64,000 nucleotides of DNA from CAVQSS01 sp963746605. GTDB lineage: Bacteria > Desulfobacterota > RBG-13-43-22. Position numbers and translations under genes: made by a program. The notes beneath the pieces were generated by a model. It had not been told where the DNA came from. It did no database searches and saw only the letters and a list, made by a program, of their open reading frames with translations. The stretch spans positions 267,706 to 331,705 of the forward strand of contig CAVVCH010000061.1 in the NCBI GenBank assembly GCA_963746605.1. Direction: 5' to 3'. Positions 25,584 to 34,540 of the stretch are shown in pieces. Every line of letters starts with the position of its first letter. The first letter of the stretch is position 1.

Positions 25584-27563
25584 ATGACCAGACCAAAAAA
25601 AATAGCTGAACCCCTTCCCCATACCCCGGACAAGGTTATCCTGGTGGGGAATCCCAATGTGGGAAAGAGCGTCATTTTCAATTACTTGACCGGCGCCTAT
25701 CGAGTGGTTTCTAACTACCCGGGGACAACGGTGGAAGTATCCTCCGGATCCGCCTCTCTTAAGGATCACAAGTTTACCATCTTGGATACCCCCGGCATCA
25801 ACAATCTCACCCCCCATTCAGAGGATGAAAAGGTCACCCGGGATATATTGTTGGCGGAAAAAAACTATACCGTGCTATCCGTTTTGGATGCCAAAAATCT
25901 AAATCGGGGTTTGACGATCACCCTGCAGCTCGTCGAAATGGGGCTGCCCCTGGTGCTCGTGCTCAACATGGTGGACGAGGCCAGAAGCCGAGGTATAGAG
26001 ATCCAACATGCGATCCTGGAAGAAATCCTGGGGGTAAAGGCGCTTCCCACCGTAGCTACCCGAAAAAAAGGTCTCGATCAAATCCTCCCCAACCTGGCCA
26101 GGACCAAAAAATCAACCTATCGTTTTACCTACTCGGCGCTCATCGAAGAGGCGGTCGAACAGTTGACACCCCTGATTCCGCCGGCCCCGATCAGCGGCCG
26201 TTCCCTGGCCTTGATGCTCCTGTCCGGAGACGAAACCCTCAGATCCTGGCTGAAAAAGAATCTGGAGGCGGCGGCCATCCAAGAGGTCGAAAAGATCTGC
26301 GTCCGCTACCAGCGCCTGTTCCCGGAGCCCATTGGGTATCGGATCAACGTGGAGCGGCTGGAACAGGTGGAAGCCTTATTGTCGCAGGTTTTGTCCAAAC
26401 GTCTGGGGGCCGACCAGGCTTGGGGCCAGCGTTTGGGGGATCTCTCCACCCACCCCGTGTATGGTTGGATCGGGCTGGGACTGGTCCTTTACCTTTCCTA
26501 TTGGATCATCGGGGTCCTGGGGGCGGACATGGCCGTCAAATTCATGGAAGACGTTGTTTTTGGGACCTATATCAATCCCTTTTTTTCCCGCTGGTTCAAG
26601 GCGGTTATACCCTGGGTCTTCGTTCAGGAACTTTTCGTCGGGTCTTACGGCATCCTGACCATGGCCCTGACCTATGCCCTGGCCCTGATTCTGCCGATCG
26701 TCACTTTTTTCTTTCTGATCTTCGGCTTCCTGGAGGATTCCGGATATCTGCCCCGGTTGGCGGTCATGAGCAACCGGATTTTTCGACTGATGGGTCTGAA
26801 CGGAAAGGCCATCCTGCCCATGATCCTGGGATTGGGTTGCGATACCATGGCCACCATGACCACCCGGATCCTGGAGACCCCGAAAGATAAAATCATTGTC
26901 ACCCTGCTCCTGGCCCTGGGGGTCCCCTGTTCGGCGCAACTGGCCGTGGTTCTGGGCATGTTGTCCGGATTTTCCGCCTGGGTCATTATTCTCTGGGTGG
27001 CGATCATTGTCGGGGTGATTTTCTTGGTAGGTTTTCTGGCGGCCCAAGTGATCCCGGGAGACTGCACCCAATTTATCCTGGAACTGCCCCCGTTGCGCTG
27101 GCCCCAATTAAGCAATATCCTGATCAAGACCCTCTCCCGCTTGGAGTGGTATCTCCAGGAGGCGGTGCCGCTGTTCATTTTAGGAACCCTGGTCCTTTTC
27201 ACTTTGGAAAAAACGGGTTCTCTGGCGGTGCTGGAGCAATGGGCCACCCCGGTAGTGGTCCACTGGCTGGGGTTGCCGTCTCAATCTACCGGCTCCTTTA
27301 TCATCGGGTTTTTGCGAAGAGACTACGGAGCGGCGGGATTTTTCACTCTCGCCCGGCAGGGGCTGTTGAACCAGAATCAGGTCCTGGTCGCCCTGGTGAC
27401 CATCACCCTCTTTGTCCCTTGCGTAGCGAATTTTTTCGTGATCATCAAGGAACGGGGCTGGAAGGTAGCCTCGATCATTGTCTCGGTGGTTATCTCCATC
27501 GCCCTGCTGGTGGGAGGGTTACTGAACTGGGCCCTGTTTTTTTCGGGCTGGAAGATCAGTTAG
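25584..27563 (+). CDS. feoB: Ferrous iron transporter FeoB
   Basis: The 659-residue inner-membrane transporter has an N-terminal G domain with G1 GNPNVGKS, G3 DTPGINNL and G4 NMVD, then two Gate-type membrane regions of several helices each (about 290-660), with the conserved GCDTMATMTTRILETPKDK and VPCSAQLAVVLG-type blocks. It takes up Fe(II), useful in reducing habitats. It is in an operon after fur and before a zinc-ribbon protein and a DtxR-FeoA fusion. No free-standing FeoA gene is present. Confidence 0.96.
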   Translation: MTRPKKIAEPLPHTPDKVILVGNPNVGKSVIFNYLTGAYRVVSNYPGTTVEVSSGSASLKDHKFTILDTPGINNLTPHSEDEKVTRDILLAEKNYTVLSVLDAKNLNRGLTITLQLVEMGLPLVLVLNMVDEARSRGIEIQHAILEEILGVKALPTVATRKKGLDQILPNLARTKKSTYRFTYSALIEEAVEQLTPLIPPAPISGRSLALMLLSGDETLRSWLKKNLEAAAIQEVEKICVRYQRLFPEPIGYRINVERLEQVEALLSQVLSKRLGADQAWGQRLGDLSTHPVYGWIGLGLVLYLSYWIIGVLGADMAVKFMEDVVFGTYINPFFSRWFKAVIPWVFVQELFVGSYGILTMALTYALALILPIVTFFFLIFGFLEDSGYLPRLAVMSNRIFRLMGLNGKAILPMILGLGCDTMATMTTRILETPKDKIIVTLLLALGVPCSAQLAVVLGMLSGFSAWVIILWVAIIVGVIFLVGFLAAQVIPGDCTQFILELPPLRWPQLSNILIKTLSRLEWYLQEAVPLFILGTLVLFTLEKTGSLAVLEQWATPVVVHWLGLPSQSTGSFIIGFLRRDYGAAGFFTLARQGLLNQNQVLVALVTITLFVPCVANFFVIIKERGWKVASIIVSVVISIALLVGGLLNWALFFSGWKIS

Positions 27564-27575
27564 TGGGGGTTTAGG

Positions 27576-27785
27576 ATGGAAGATCCGGTTCTTTATCGCT
27601 GTCCCCTGTGCGGCCACGAATTTGGTTTTAACCCCGGCAGTTGTCAGGGCGCCTGTCCCCTGGGGACGCACTGCAACCTGGTTTGCTGTCCGAACTGCCG
27701 TTACAGTTTTCCCAAGGATTCTAAGACCGTGACCCTGATCAAAAAACTATTCAAGAAAAGGAAGAGCCATGTCACCCCATCATGA
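27576..27785 (+). CDS. Small Cys-rich zinc-ribbon protein of the feo locus
   Basis: The 69-residue protein has CPLCGHEF, two further Cys in the middle and CCPNCRYSF, enough to bind one or two metals, then a basic tail. It starts 12 bases after feoB and overlaps the next gene by 17 bases. By place it could be a feo accessory (a FeoC-like role), but it lacks the winged helix of FeoC. Function unknown. Confidence 0.8.
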   Translation: MEDPVLYRCPLCGHEFGFNPGSCQGACPLGTHCNLVCCPNCRYSFPKDSKTVTLIKKLFKKRKSHVTPS

Positions 27786-28491
27786 TCAAACCGAAAAAAA
27801 CGGCCAGGGCCTTCATTGGCGTGGCGGGCGTATCCTCAAAACCCAGGAAGAAGGGTGCGATGAGCTCCTGGAGCTGATCTGGACCCTACGGGAGAAGGGC
27901 GTTACGGGGCTCCAGGAACTGCTGGGGCAGAGCCGGGACCCGGAGGCTCGGGCCTTGGTGCAACAAATGACCAGCGATGGCCTGGTGGAAGTGGATGGGG
28001 AGGCCCTGCGTTTGACTGAAAAAGGAGAATCCCTAGCGGAAGGAATCATCCGCCGCCACCGTTTGACCGAGCGGCTGCTCATGGAATTGTTCGAGCTTTC
28101 CGAGGAAGAGGCTGAATCCGAGGCCTGCAAACTGGAGCACCTGCTTAGCCCGGCGGTCACGGACAGTGTCTGTTCGTTTCTGGGGCACCCGCCGGTCTGC
28201 CCTCATGGAAAACCGATTCCCAAGGGTCCCTGCTGTCATAAACTGACCCGGGAGGTGCAGCCCCTGATCCAACCCCTAAGCGACCTCGAACTGGGCCGGG
28301 AAGGGAAAGTGGTTTTCATTTCCACCAAGGTCAAAGGGCGATTGGCGCCGCTCAGCGCCCTGGGGATTATCCCGGGCACCACCGTGCAGCTTAAACAACG
28401 GCGGCCTTCCTATGTGATTCAAGTCAGAGAGACATCGGTGGCTCTGGACGAACATATCGTCCGGGAGATTTACGTTAAAGCGGTAGTCTGA
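27769..28491 (+). CDS. DtxR/MntR-type regulator fused to a FeoA domain
   Basis: The 240-residue protein has an N-terminal winged helix (about 25-90, with LVQQMTSDGLVEVDGEALRLTEKGE), a metal-binding dimerisation domain (about 90-150, ESEACKLEHLLSPAVTD and a later CPHG) and a FeoA/SH3-like C-terminus (about 165-240). This architecture suggests an Fe(II)- or Mn(II)-dependent repressor, and the FeoA part may also touch FeoB. With fur upstream, the locus carries two metal regulators. Its start overlaps the preceding gene, so it is translationally coupled. Confidence 0.88.
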   Translation: MSPHHDQTEKNGQGLHWRGGRILKTQEEGCDELLELIWTLREKGVTGLQELLGQSRDPEARALVQQMTSDGLVEVDGEALRLTEKGESLAEGIIRRHRLTERLLMELFELSEEEAESEACKLEHLLSPAVTDSVCSFLGHPPVCPHGKPIPKGPCCHKLTREVQPLIQPLSDLELGREGKVVFISTKVKGRLAPLSALGIIPGTTVQLKQRRPSYVIQVRETSVALDEHIVREIYVKAVV

Positions 28492-28493
28492 TT

Positions 28494-29351
28494 TTAGGTT
28501 TTTGGTGATGGTGTCGCAATTTGAGCATTTACCCATCGTGCCGGTAAATGAAGGTAGGTCTTCCCTTCCTCGATCTTTCCCCGTTTCAGACACCCTTCAC
28601 CATAGATCCGGCATTTACGTTCCAGCTCTTCCCGGGCCAGATCGTATTGTCGAGGTGACAGCAGTCCCGAGTCGAGTATTTTCCCCAGAGACTGGATACG
28701 GTACCGATCCAGGGAGGGCAGACAACGGGAGAGCTGGTCCGGGTGCCCCCCGCGTTTGACCACCAAAGGCTGTTCCACCAGAAAAACCGGTTTTCGGCAA
28801 GAGATCCGCAGCCAGAGGTCGTAATCCTCACAGGCCGGCAGCGATCTATCAAAAAAACCCACTTCTTTGAGCAGGTCCTTTTTCAGCATCACGGCCGAAG
28901 GGCTGACCAGGCAGAGGGCTAAGGAGGGGGCAAAGATGTCCCCCGAAGGTTTCCGGTGTTTTTTTCGGGGATTCACCCGGCGGCCGTGCCGAATCCAGAT
29001 TTCCTCGGTCTGACAGATTTCCGCCTGCGGGTTCCGGTTAAGGAAATCGATCTGGATTTCCAATTTTTGTGGAAGCCAGAGGTCATCCGAATCGAGAAAG
29101 GCCAGCCACTCCCCGGCGGCCATTTCCAGTCCCCGGTTCCGGGCGCCGCTGACTCCCTGCCGGGTCTGAACCATATAGCGCAGGCGATCGCCGTAGGGAA
29201 TGAGCCCTTCCCCGGTAGCATCGGTGGAGCCGTCATCCACCACAATCAATTCAAAATCCTGAAAAGTCTGCGCCAGAACCGAATCAACGGCCTCCCGAAC
29301 CCAGGCCGCCCGGTTGAAGGTGGGAATGATCACGCTGATCAGGGGAGGCAT
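28494..29351 (-). CDS. Family 2 glycosyltransferase
   Basis: The 285-residue GT-A protein begins MPPLISVIIPTFNRAAWVRE, with VVDDGSTDATGE for nucleotide-sugar binding and FLDSDDLWLP carrying the DXD metal site. The acceptor is unknown. The ATG at 29351 lies 5 bases after the IspH-UbiA stop, so the two are in one operon; the longer frame from 29453 overlaps that gene and was rejected. Confidence 0.9.
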   Translation of the reverse strand: MPPLISVIIPTFNRAAWVREAVDSVLAQTFQDFELIVVDDGSTDATGEGLIPYGDRLRYMVQTRQGVSGARNRGLEMAAGEWLAFLDSDDLWLPQKLEIQIDFLNRNPQAEICQTEEIWIRHGRRVNPRKKHRKPSGDIFAPSLALCLVSPSAVMLKKDLLKEVGFFDRSLPACEDYDLWLRISCRKPVFLVEQPLVVKRGGHPDQLSRCLPSLDRYRIQSLGKILDSGLLSPRQYDLAREELERKCRIYGEGCLKRGKIEEGKTYLHLPARWVNAQIATPSPKT

Positions 29352-29355
29352 CGGC

Positions 29356-31083
29356 TCAAGGGACGATGACGGCCAGTATTCCCGATAGGATAAAGGTGAA
29401 TTCCACCAGGGCCTCAAAATAAATTCCTCCGGGCAAGGCGTATTTTTTCTCAAACAAAATCAGGAAAAAAAAGAGGTAGCTGGCGGGAAGGAGAAGCCAG
29501 AGCCCGAAAGAAGGGATCCTTCCCATCAGGCTGAGCAGGATTAGAAGGGATAAGGTGACGGCGCCCAACCCTTCCAGTAATTTTATGGTTTTTTTCTCTC
29601 CGACCAGAATCGGCAGGGTTTCTTTCCCCACAATCAAGTCCCCCTGGATATCAAGGATATCGAAAAGGCCGGAGCGAATATACACCAGGCTGCAGATGAT
29701 TAACAAAATAAAAAAAATGTTCGGGTCCATCCAGGTTCTTTCGGCCAGGACCGGGATCAGGGTGGTGACCCCACCCCAGCCCAGGGCCACGGACAGGGAT
29801 TTGGAGGCGGGGATGTCTTTTATTTTTTCTAACCCCGAAAAATGTCCCCAAACCGCCGGGACGATGCGAAAACTGTACAGGATCCCCAAAATGGTCATGG
29901 CCGAAAGGAGGACGAAAGGGAGCCAGCCCAGACGCCAGGTGAAGAACAGCGAGAGGGCGGCTGCGCCCACCCCGGTGGTCATAAAGAGACCTCGATGCCG
30001 CTGGTAGAGGAGGGAACGGTCCGGATCGTTGTATTCGGCCGCCTCGGTATCTAGAAGGTGATTCAGAATGTGCAGGGCATAGATATGGAGAAAGGTGATG
30101 ATGAAATAAAGGGCGCTCAGAGGCATTTGTCGAAGCCGGGAAGAGGCCAGGCTTAAGCCGGCGGCCCCCAGGGCCACCATCAGGTTGCTTTTTAAAAGGA
30201 TCCGGACCAAGTTGAAAAGGACAGCCCTGAAAGAGGAAACGCTTTGGCTGCGAATGGATTCCACTTCCTGGACGACTTTGCGGATCATCCAGTTGGGCGT
30301 GGAAGCCCCGGCCGTGACCCCGATGGTTTTCAGCCGGCTTAGTCGTTCCCGGTCGACCTGCTGCTCCGTTTCCACCTGGTCGCAGGGAGTGCCGACCGAG
30401 CGGGCGATTCCTACCAGGCGACTGGTATTACCGCTGTTAAACCCTCCGACCACTATCAGGCCGTCCACCTCCCGGGCCAACTGCCGGACCTCTTGCTGGC
30501 GTTCATGGGTGGCGTTGCAGATGGTATTGAAGACCTTCAGGTCGGGATAGCGACCCTTCAAGGCCTCCACCACCTCCTCAAAGAGGGTTTCGTCCTGGGT
30601 GGTCTGGGCCACCACGATCACTCGCTCCAGAGAGGGCAGTTGCGTCAGTTGGCGCAGGTCGGAAATCACGATCCCTTTGTTTTGAGAGTAACCCAGAAGC
30701 CCGATGACCTCGGGGTGATCCTGATCGCCCACGATAATGGGGGTATAGCCCTCCTCGGTGTAGCGTTTGATAATGGCCTGGACTTTAATGACGCGGGGGC
30801 AGGTGGCGTCGATGACCTGGAAACCGGCCCGCTCAAGTTTTTCATATTCCTGGGGCGGAACGCCGTGGGCCCGGATGATCACGGTCCCTGGTTTTTTACC
30901 GGAAGGGTCGCCCAAAACGGCAATTCCTTTTTTCTCCAGCATCCGCAGGACCTGGGGGTTGTGGATCAGGGGACCGTGGGTGTAGATCGGGTCCTGATGG
31001 CGGTGGGCGGCCTCCAGGACGATTTCCATGGCCCGTCGCACTCCCATGCAGAATCCGGCGGTTTTGGCTAGGCGAACTTTCAT
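29356..31083 (-). CDS. ispH: Fusion of IspH (HMBPP reductase) and a UbiA-family prenyltransferase
   Basis: Residues 1-285 are a full IspH with the three Fe-S Cys at 12 (GFCMGVRRAME), 95 (DATCPRV) and 189 (NTICNATHERQQEV), and the THGPLIHNP block. IspH makes IPP and DMAPP in the MEP pathway. Residues 290-575 form a membrane domain of about eight helices with a UbiA-like second motif FDILDIQGDLIVGKETLP; the first motif (NHLLDTEAAEYND) is less typical. A single protein that both makes and uses prenyl diphosphates would be fitting, but the prenyl acceptor is unknown. It lies between dusB and a glycosyltransferase gene. Confidence 0.9.
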   Translation of the reverse strand: MKVRLAKTAGFCMGVRRAMEIVLEAAHRHQDPIYTHGPLIHNPQVLRMLEKKGIAVLGDPSGKKPGTVIIRAHGVPPQEYEKLERAGFQVIDATCPRVIKVQAIIKRYTEEGYTPIIVGDQDHPEVIGLLGYSQNKGIVISDLRQLTQLPSLERVIVVAQTTQDETLFEEVVEALKGRYPDLKVFNTICNATHERQQEVRQLAREVDGLIVVGGFNSGNTSRLVGIARSVGTPCDQVETEQQVDRERLSRLKTIGVTAGASTPNWMIRKVVQEVESIRSQSVSSFRAVLFNLVRILLKSNLMVALGAAGLSLASSRLRQMPLSALYFIITFLHIYALHILNHLLDTEAAEYNDPDRSLLYQRHRGLFMTTGVGAAALSLFFTWRLGWLPFVLLSAMTILGILYSFRIVPAVWGHFSGLEKIKDIPASKSLSVALGWGGVTTLIPVLAERTWMDPNIFFILLIICSLVYIRSGLFDILDIQGDLIVGKETLPILVGEKKTIKLLEGLGAVTLSLLILLSLMGRIPSFGLWLLLPASYLFFFLILFEKKYALPGGIYFEALVEFTFILSGILAVIVP

Positions 31084-31089
31084 TTTCGG

Positions 31090-32076
31090 TTAGCGACCTG
31101 CTCCGGTCTCCCGGTCTTCCAATCCGGCGAAGAACAGTTCAAAAAGGTCCAGTAGAATCTCTTGGGTCCGGGCCAGCCCGACCTGCTGCCGGAACTGACC
31201 GCTCCCGGGAAGTCCCCTAGTGAGCACGAACAAAGCCCGCCTCAGGGCCTTGATTTGGGCGTTTCCCTGATAATGGGCCAGAATCCAGTGGCGGTAGTCA
31301 TCGACCAGGCCCCTTCGGGTTTTCAAGTCAGGGTCGATCACCGGCCGACCGGCTTCCAGGGCCTCTATCTGTCCGAAGATCCAGGGGGCTCGAAGGGCCT
31401 GGCGGCCGATCATGACCCCGTCGCAACCGGTCTCCTTCCGCAAGGTCACGGCCTGAGCGGCGTCCAGGATGTCCCCGTTGCCGATCACCGGAATGGTCAG
31501 CCGCTTTTTTAATTCAGCCACCAGTGCCCAGTCGGCTTGTCCGGTGAAGCCTTGCACCGCCCAACGGGGGTGCAGGGCCACGGCGGCAAACCCGCAATCC
31601 TCGGCCATCTGGGCCACCGTCAACCCGGTGGGCTCTTCCGGGCGCCAGCCCGAACGGAGCTTGACGGTCAGGGGAAGGGAGGTGGCTCGCCGGACGGCCT
31701 TAAAAATAGCCTGCGCCTGAGAAGGGTTTTTCAGCAGGGCCGAGCCCGCTCCGGTCTTAACCACTTTTTTTACCGGGCACCCCAGGTTGAGGTCGATGAT
31801 ATCCGCCCCCCAATCCTCCAGGAAGGCAGCCGCCCGGGCCAACGCCTCGGGCCGCCCGCCGAAGAGCTGGACGGCCAAAGGATGATCGGCCGGGTCTCTT
31901 TCGAGCAGTTCCAGGGTCAGGGATTTTTGTCGAAAAAGGCCCTCGGCGCTGATCATCTCGGTATAGGCCAGCCCGCAGCCCAAGCGCCGGGCCAGCAGCC
32001 GAAAAGGCAGGTCCGTATACCCGGCCAGGGGGGCCAGGATGTAGGGGTGAACGATCGGGTGTTTGCCTATGAACAT
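31090..32076 (-). CDS. dusB: tRNA-dihydrouridine synthase
   Basis: The 328-residue flavoprotein reduces uridines in the tRNA D-loop. It starts MFIGKHPIVHPYILAPLAGYTD, has LAYTEMISAEGL and GADIIDLNLGCPVKKVVKTG with the catalytic Cys, then VIGNGDI and GCDGVMIGRQAL for FMN phosphate binding. These match the DusB group. A longer frame from 32145 exists, but the ATG at 32076 fits the family start. Confidence 0.93.
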   Translation of the reverse strand: MFIGKHPIVHPYILAPLAGYTDLPFRLLARRLGCGLAYTEMISAEGLFRQKSLTLELLERDPADHPLAVQLFGGRPEALARAAAFLEDWGADIIDLNLGCPVKKVVKTGAGSALLKNPSQAQAIFKAVRRATSLPLTVKLRSGWRPEEPTGLTVAQMAEDCGFAAVALHPRWAVQGFTGQADWALVAELKKRLTIPVIGNGDILDAAQAVTLRKETGCDGVMIGRQALRAPWIFGQIEALEAGRPVIDPDLKTRRGLVDDYRHWILAHYQGNAQIKALRRALFVLTRGLPGSGQFRQQVGLARTQEILLDLFELFFAGLEDRETGAGR

Positions 32077-32141
32077 GGGGATATCGACTCGGCGAGAAAA
32101 CCGGTCATCTTTCTGGCAGAGATTATTAGAGCGGTACCCGA

Positions 32142-32645
32142 TCAAGAAGGACCGTTTTCTTTTTTGTTTTCCAGAAAGACAATATCCAGAACATCCTGGG
32201 GGCGGGCGGCTTTCTTTTTACTTTCAAGAAGGTCATTTCTACAAAGGCATCGGACCGGCGTCCGGTTCTCCGTCTCGTGGATCACCGCTCGGGCCTCCGC
32301 TTCTTCGAACTTCGGCAACCCGGGACCGGCCAGGTGGAATTGGACGATGCCCCATCGGGTTTGATAGGTTTGAATAAAATTCTCACCCTGCTCCCAGGGG
32401 CAGGAGAGTGAGATCCAGTTCACCTTCAAGGATCGTATTGATCTTTTGAATGTTTTCCAAATCCCTGGGGGGAATGTAAAAATCCCAGTCCATGGAAAAC
32501 CGAGGCATGCCCTCCAAGCGCACCGCTTGCCCTCCAATGAGCAGGTAGCGTACACGGTGTAGTTGAAAAGGTTAATCAGTTCATCCTACTTAAGGCCACC
32601 ATTGCGAGCTATTTCCATCAGGTATTGCCTCTTCCAATCATTCAT
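32142..32645 (-). pseudogene. Nucleotidyltransferase-like protein (DUF6036/AbiEii type), broken
   Basis: Joined across frames the sequence reads MNDWKRQYLMEIARNGGLK, a TAG, DELINLFN, then VRYLLIGGQAVRLEGMPRF and SMDWDFYIPPRDLEN, then GENFIQTYQTRWGIVQFHLA. GGQAVRL and the DWDFYI pair are typical of small nucleotidyltransferase-fold proteins that act as toxins or abortive-infection factors. There is an in-frame TAG near 32588 and frame changes near 32560 and 32390. The first ATG overlaps the stop of a small upstream frame (ATGA), as in two-gene toxin-antitoxin units. Confidence 0.6.
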
Positions 32646-32766
32646 CTCCTGGTAGGAGTTAATTTTTCGCGCCAAAAGGCGGCCAGGCGGTCGGTTTGGG
32701 CATTTTCGTAACCTGGGGGTGCAAGGCCTAAATGAATTTTGCCCTGTAATCATCAGTGGTTTTCAT
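32642..32766 (-). pseudogene. Small partner frame of the nucleotidyltransferase locus, broken
   Basis: MKTTDDYRAKFI at the ATG at 32766 is followed by a stop; after a one-base shift the frame continues as GYENAQTDRLAAFWREK and ends at a TGA overlapping the next ATG. It would be about 41 residues. It could be the small partner of the nucleotidyltransferase; no family is recognised. Confidence 0.4.
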
Positions 32767-32859
32767 AAAACGGCCTATTTGCTATCTTAATATATTTCCT
32801 CAAAAAAATAACGGTAAAAATAGAAAGAGAAGCGCCTCGATTTTGAAACCCCGGTTTGC

Positions 32860-32888
32860 TTGACTTAGCCGGTCCGGAAGTTTATAAT
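32860..32888 (+). promoter_or_regulatory. selC promoter
   Basis: TTGACT (32860-32865), a 17-base spacer and a perfect TATAAT (32883-32888) lie 10 bases before the mature tRNA-Sec 5' end. Confidence 0.85.
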
Positions 32889-32898
32889 CTTTTTCTAC

Positions 32899-32995
32899 GG
32901 AAGTGGAAAGCTCACTGGTGGGGCTCCCGGACTTCAAATCCGGTGTGCCGTCTGAGAGGGCGGCAGGTGGGTTCGATTCCCATGCACTTCCGCCA
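32899..32995 (+). tRNA. selC: tRNA-Sec (anticodon TCA)
   Basis: The 97-base gene folds as a selenocysteine tRNA. The acceptor stem GGAAGTG pairs with CACTTCC, and CCA is encoded. The anticodon arm CCGGA-CTTCAAA-TCCGG carries TCA, which reads UGA. A long variable arm (GCCGTC with GGGCGGC) and T loop TTCGATT follow. The eighth acceptor pair expected in bacterial tRNA-Sec is a G-G mismatch here. The gene shows that the organism decodes UGA as Sec, supporting the UGSC selenoprotein. selA and selB are not in the window. tRNA-Sec genes are common integration sites, but no attachment repeats were found. Confidence 0.96.
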
Positions 32996-33293
32996 GCAAA
33001 TCAAATGACAGGAAAGTAAATTAAAATTATTAAAATACCCGTTACTGAACCGTCACCGGATTTCGCAGTCCATAGTTTATAATCCCACCCTTCTTTCCCC
33101 ATCTTTCGAAAAACCATCCGAACTTTTTTCGGTATAACGGCCCATCATTGTAAAAGATAGAAAAACGATTATATTTTAAGAGAGAAGTCAGATTTGCAGG
33201 AAAGAGGATAATTTTTAACTTTTTTAACTTTCTACTGTCTAATTAAACATAATGAAATTGGTGCTTACTCCAGGATTTAGAGGAGAATATAAG
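32996..33293. other. Spacer between selC and the Gly/Tyr-rich protein gene
   Basis: About 300 AT-rich bases with no supported gene. No clear terminator follows selC. AGAGGAGA near its end is the ribosome binding site of the next gene. Confidence 0.5.
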
Positions 33294-33815
33294 ATGAAAA
33301 AGCTTATTGGTTTATTAAGCCTCCTTTTTTTGTTGACCGTAATAATGTCACCGAATGAGGTAGATGCCCAGCGTGGGGGGGGGAGTGCTGGCGGTCATGG
33401 AGGTTCTGGCGGCGTCCACGGAGGTTATAGCGGCCATGGAGGATCTGGTGGGCATCGAGGATCTGGTGGCCACGGAGGCTATTATGGTGGCCACAGAGGC
33501 TATTATGGCCGAGGCCATTTCCACGGCGGTTCCCGCTTCTTCTTCGGCGGATACTTTGGGTTCCCCTACTACTATCCGTACGGTACCTATCCTTACCCCT
33601 ATTATTACCCTTACTACCCTTCCTATCCTTATTACGACCCATCTCCTTATTATCCGGATACTGCCCAGCCTCCTGCCTACGTCGAACCGGAGCCAGACCC
33701 CTATTGGTACTACTGTCAGGATCCTCAAGGGTATTACCCTTACATCGCAAACTGTCCGGGTGGGTGGACGAGGGTGGTTCCGACTCCTCCCGGGCCGGGA
33801 AAAGAAGGGAGGTAA
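33294..33815 (+). CDS. Secreted Gly/His/Tyr-rich protein
   Basis: The 173-residue product has a clean signal peptide (MKKLIGLLSLLFLLTVIM, cut near VDAQ), then Gly/His repeats (GGHGGSGGVHGG and YYGGHRGYYG), a Tyr/Pro stretch and a conserved end, YYCQDPQGYYPYIANCPGGW. That end, with two Cys, is a small module known from envelope proteins of many Proteobacteria. Function unknown; His- and Tyr-rich parts might bind metal or self-associate. It lies directly before a glycine-zipper lipoprotein gene. Confidence 0.8.
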   Translation: MKKLIGLLSLLFLLTVIMSPNEVDAQRGGGSAGGHGGSGGVHGGYSGHGGSGGHRGSGGHGGYYGGHRGYYGRGHFHGGSRFFFGGYFGFPYYYPYGTYPYPYYYPYYPSYPYYDPSPYYPDTAQPPAYVEPEPDPYWYYCQDPQGYYPYIANCPGGWTRVVPTPPGPGKEGR

Positions 33816-33816
33816 C

Positions 33817-34474
33817 ATGAACTGGAAACCAGGTCTTCTCGTCCTCTTCGACGGTCGTGGTGCTGAGCGGATGTGCAACGATGCCGACAGGACCGACCGT
33901 CACGGTGATGCCCAGTCCGGGAAAGCCCTTTGAGGTGTTCATGGCTGATGACGGTGTCTGCAGAGATTGGGCCCAACGGCAAATCGGAGGAACATCGCCA
34001 AGTCAAACCGCCAATGAAAACCTGGCCTCCGGAGCGGTCGTCGGAACGATGGTCGGGGCCGGACTGGGTGCTTTGGTCGGTGCTGCCACGGGTAACGCAG
34101 GTGCCGGTGCGGCAATCGGTGCGGGGGCCGGCCTTCTCGGCGGAAGCTCCATCGGAGCCAGCGAGGGCGCCGCTTCCGGGTATCAGCTCCAGAGGCGCTA
34201 TGACATAGCCTATCAGCAATGCATGTATTCGAAGGGAAACCAGATCCCCGGTGCCGTACGCCAGCCGGCGCGGACCTACGCCCCACCACCCCCACCTCCA
34301 CCGAGTTATAGCGGAGGATCTGGAGGATCATGGGTCACGGTACCGGGTCAGTACGTAAACGGTAGATGGGTACCCGAACATCGGATGCAGCTACCGTCGA
34401 GTTCCCAAGAGCAGATCCCGGCTCCAAGGCCGCCCGCTTCACAGCCAGGCCCTTACGCGCCGACAACTCCTTGA
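33817..34474 (+). CDS. Glycine-zipper lipoprotein, frameshifted in the signal peptide
   Basis: A strong GAAGGGAGG precedes the ATG at 33817 (MNWKPGLLVL). A one-base shift near 33849 then gives TVVVLSGCATMPTGPT, a lipobox with its Cys. The main part has GTMVGAGLGALVGAATG and later zipper-like Gly repeats, a CRDWAQ segment, a conserved YDIAYQQCMYSKGNQI and a Pro-rich tail. Such YMGG/glycine-zipper lipoproteins sit in the outer membrane. About 218 residues when corrected. Likely operon with the preceding gene. Confidence 0.75.
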
Positions 34475-34540
34475 GAATCCGCGCGGGAAAGCAGCGGCTA
34501 CCCAGGGGGTGCGCTACAAAATCCCCACTTTTGAGGCCGA

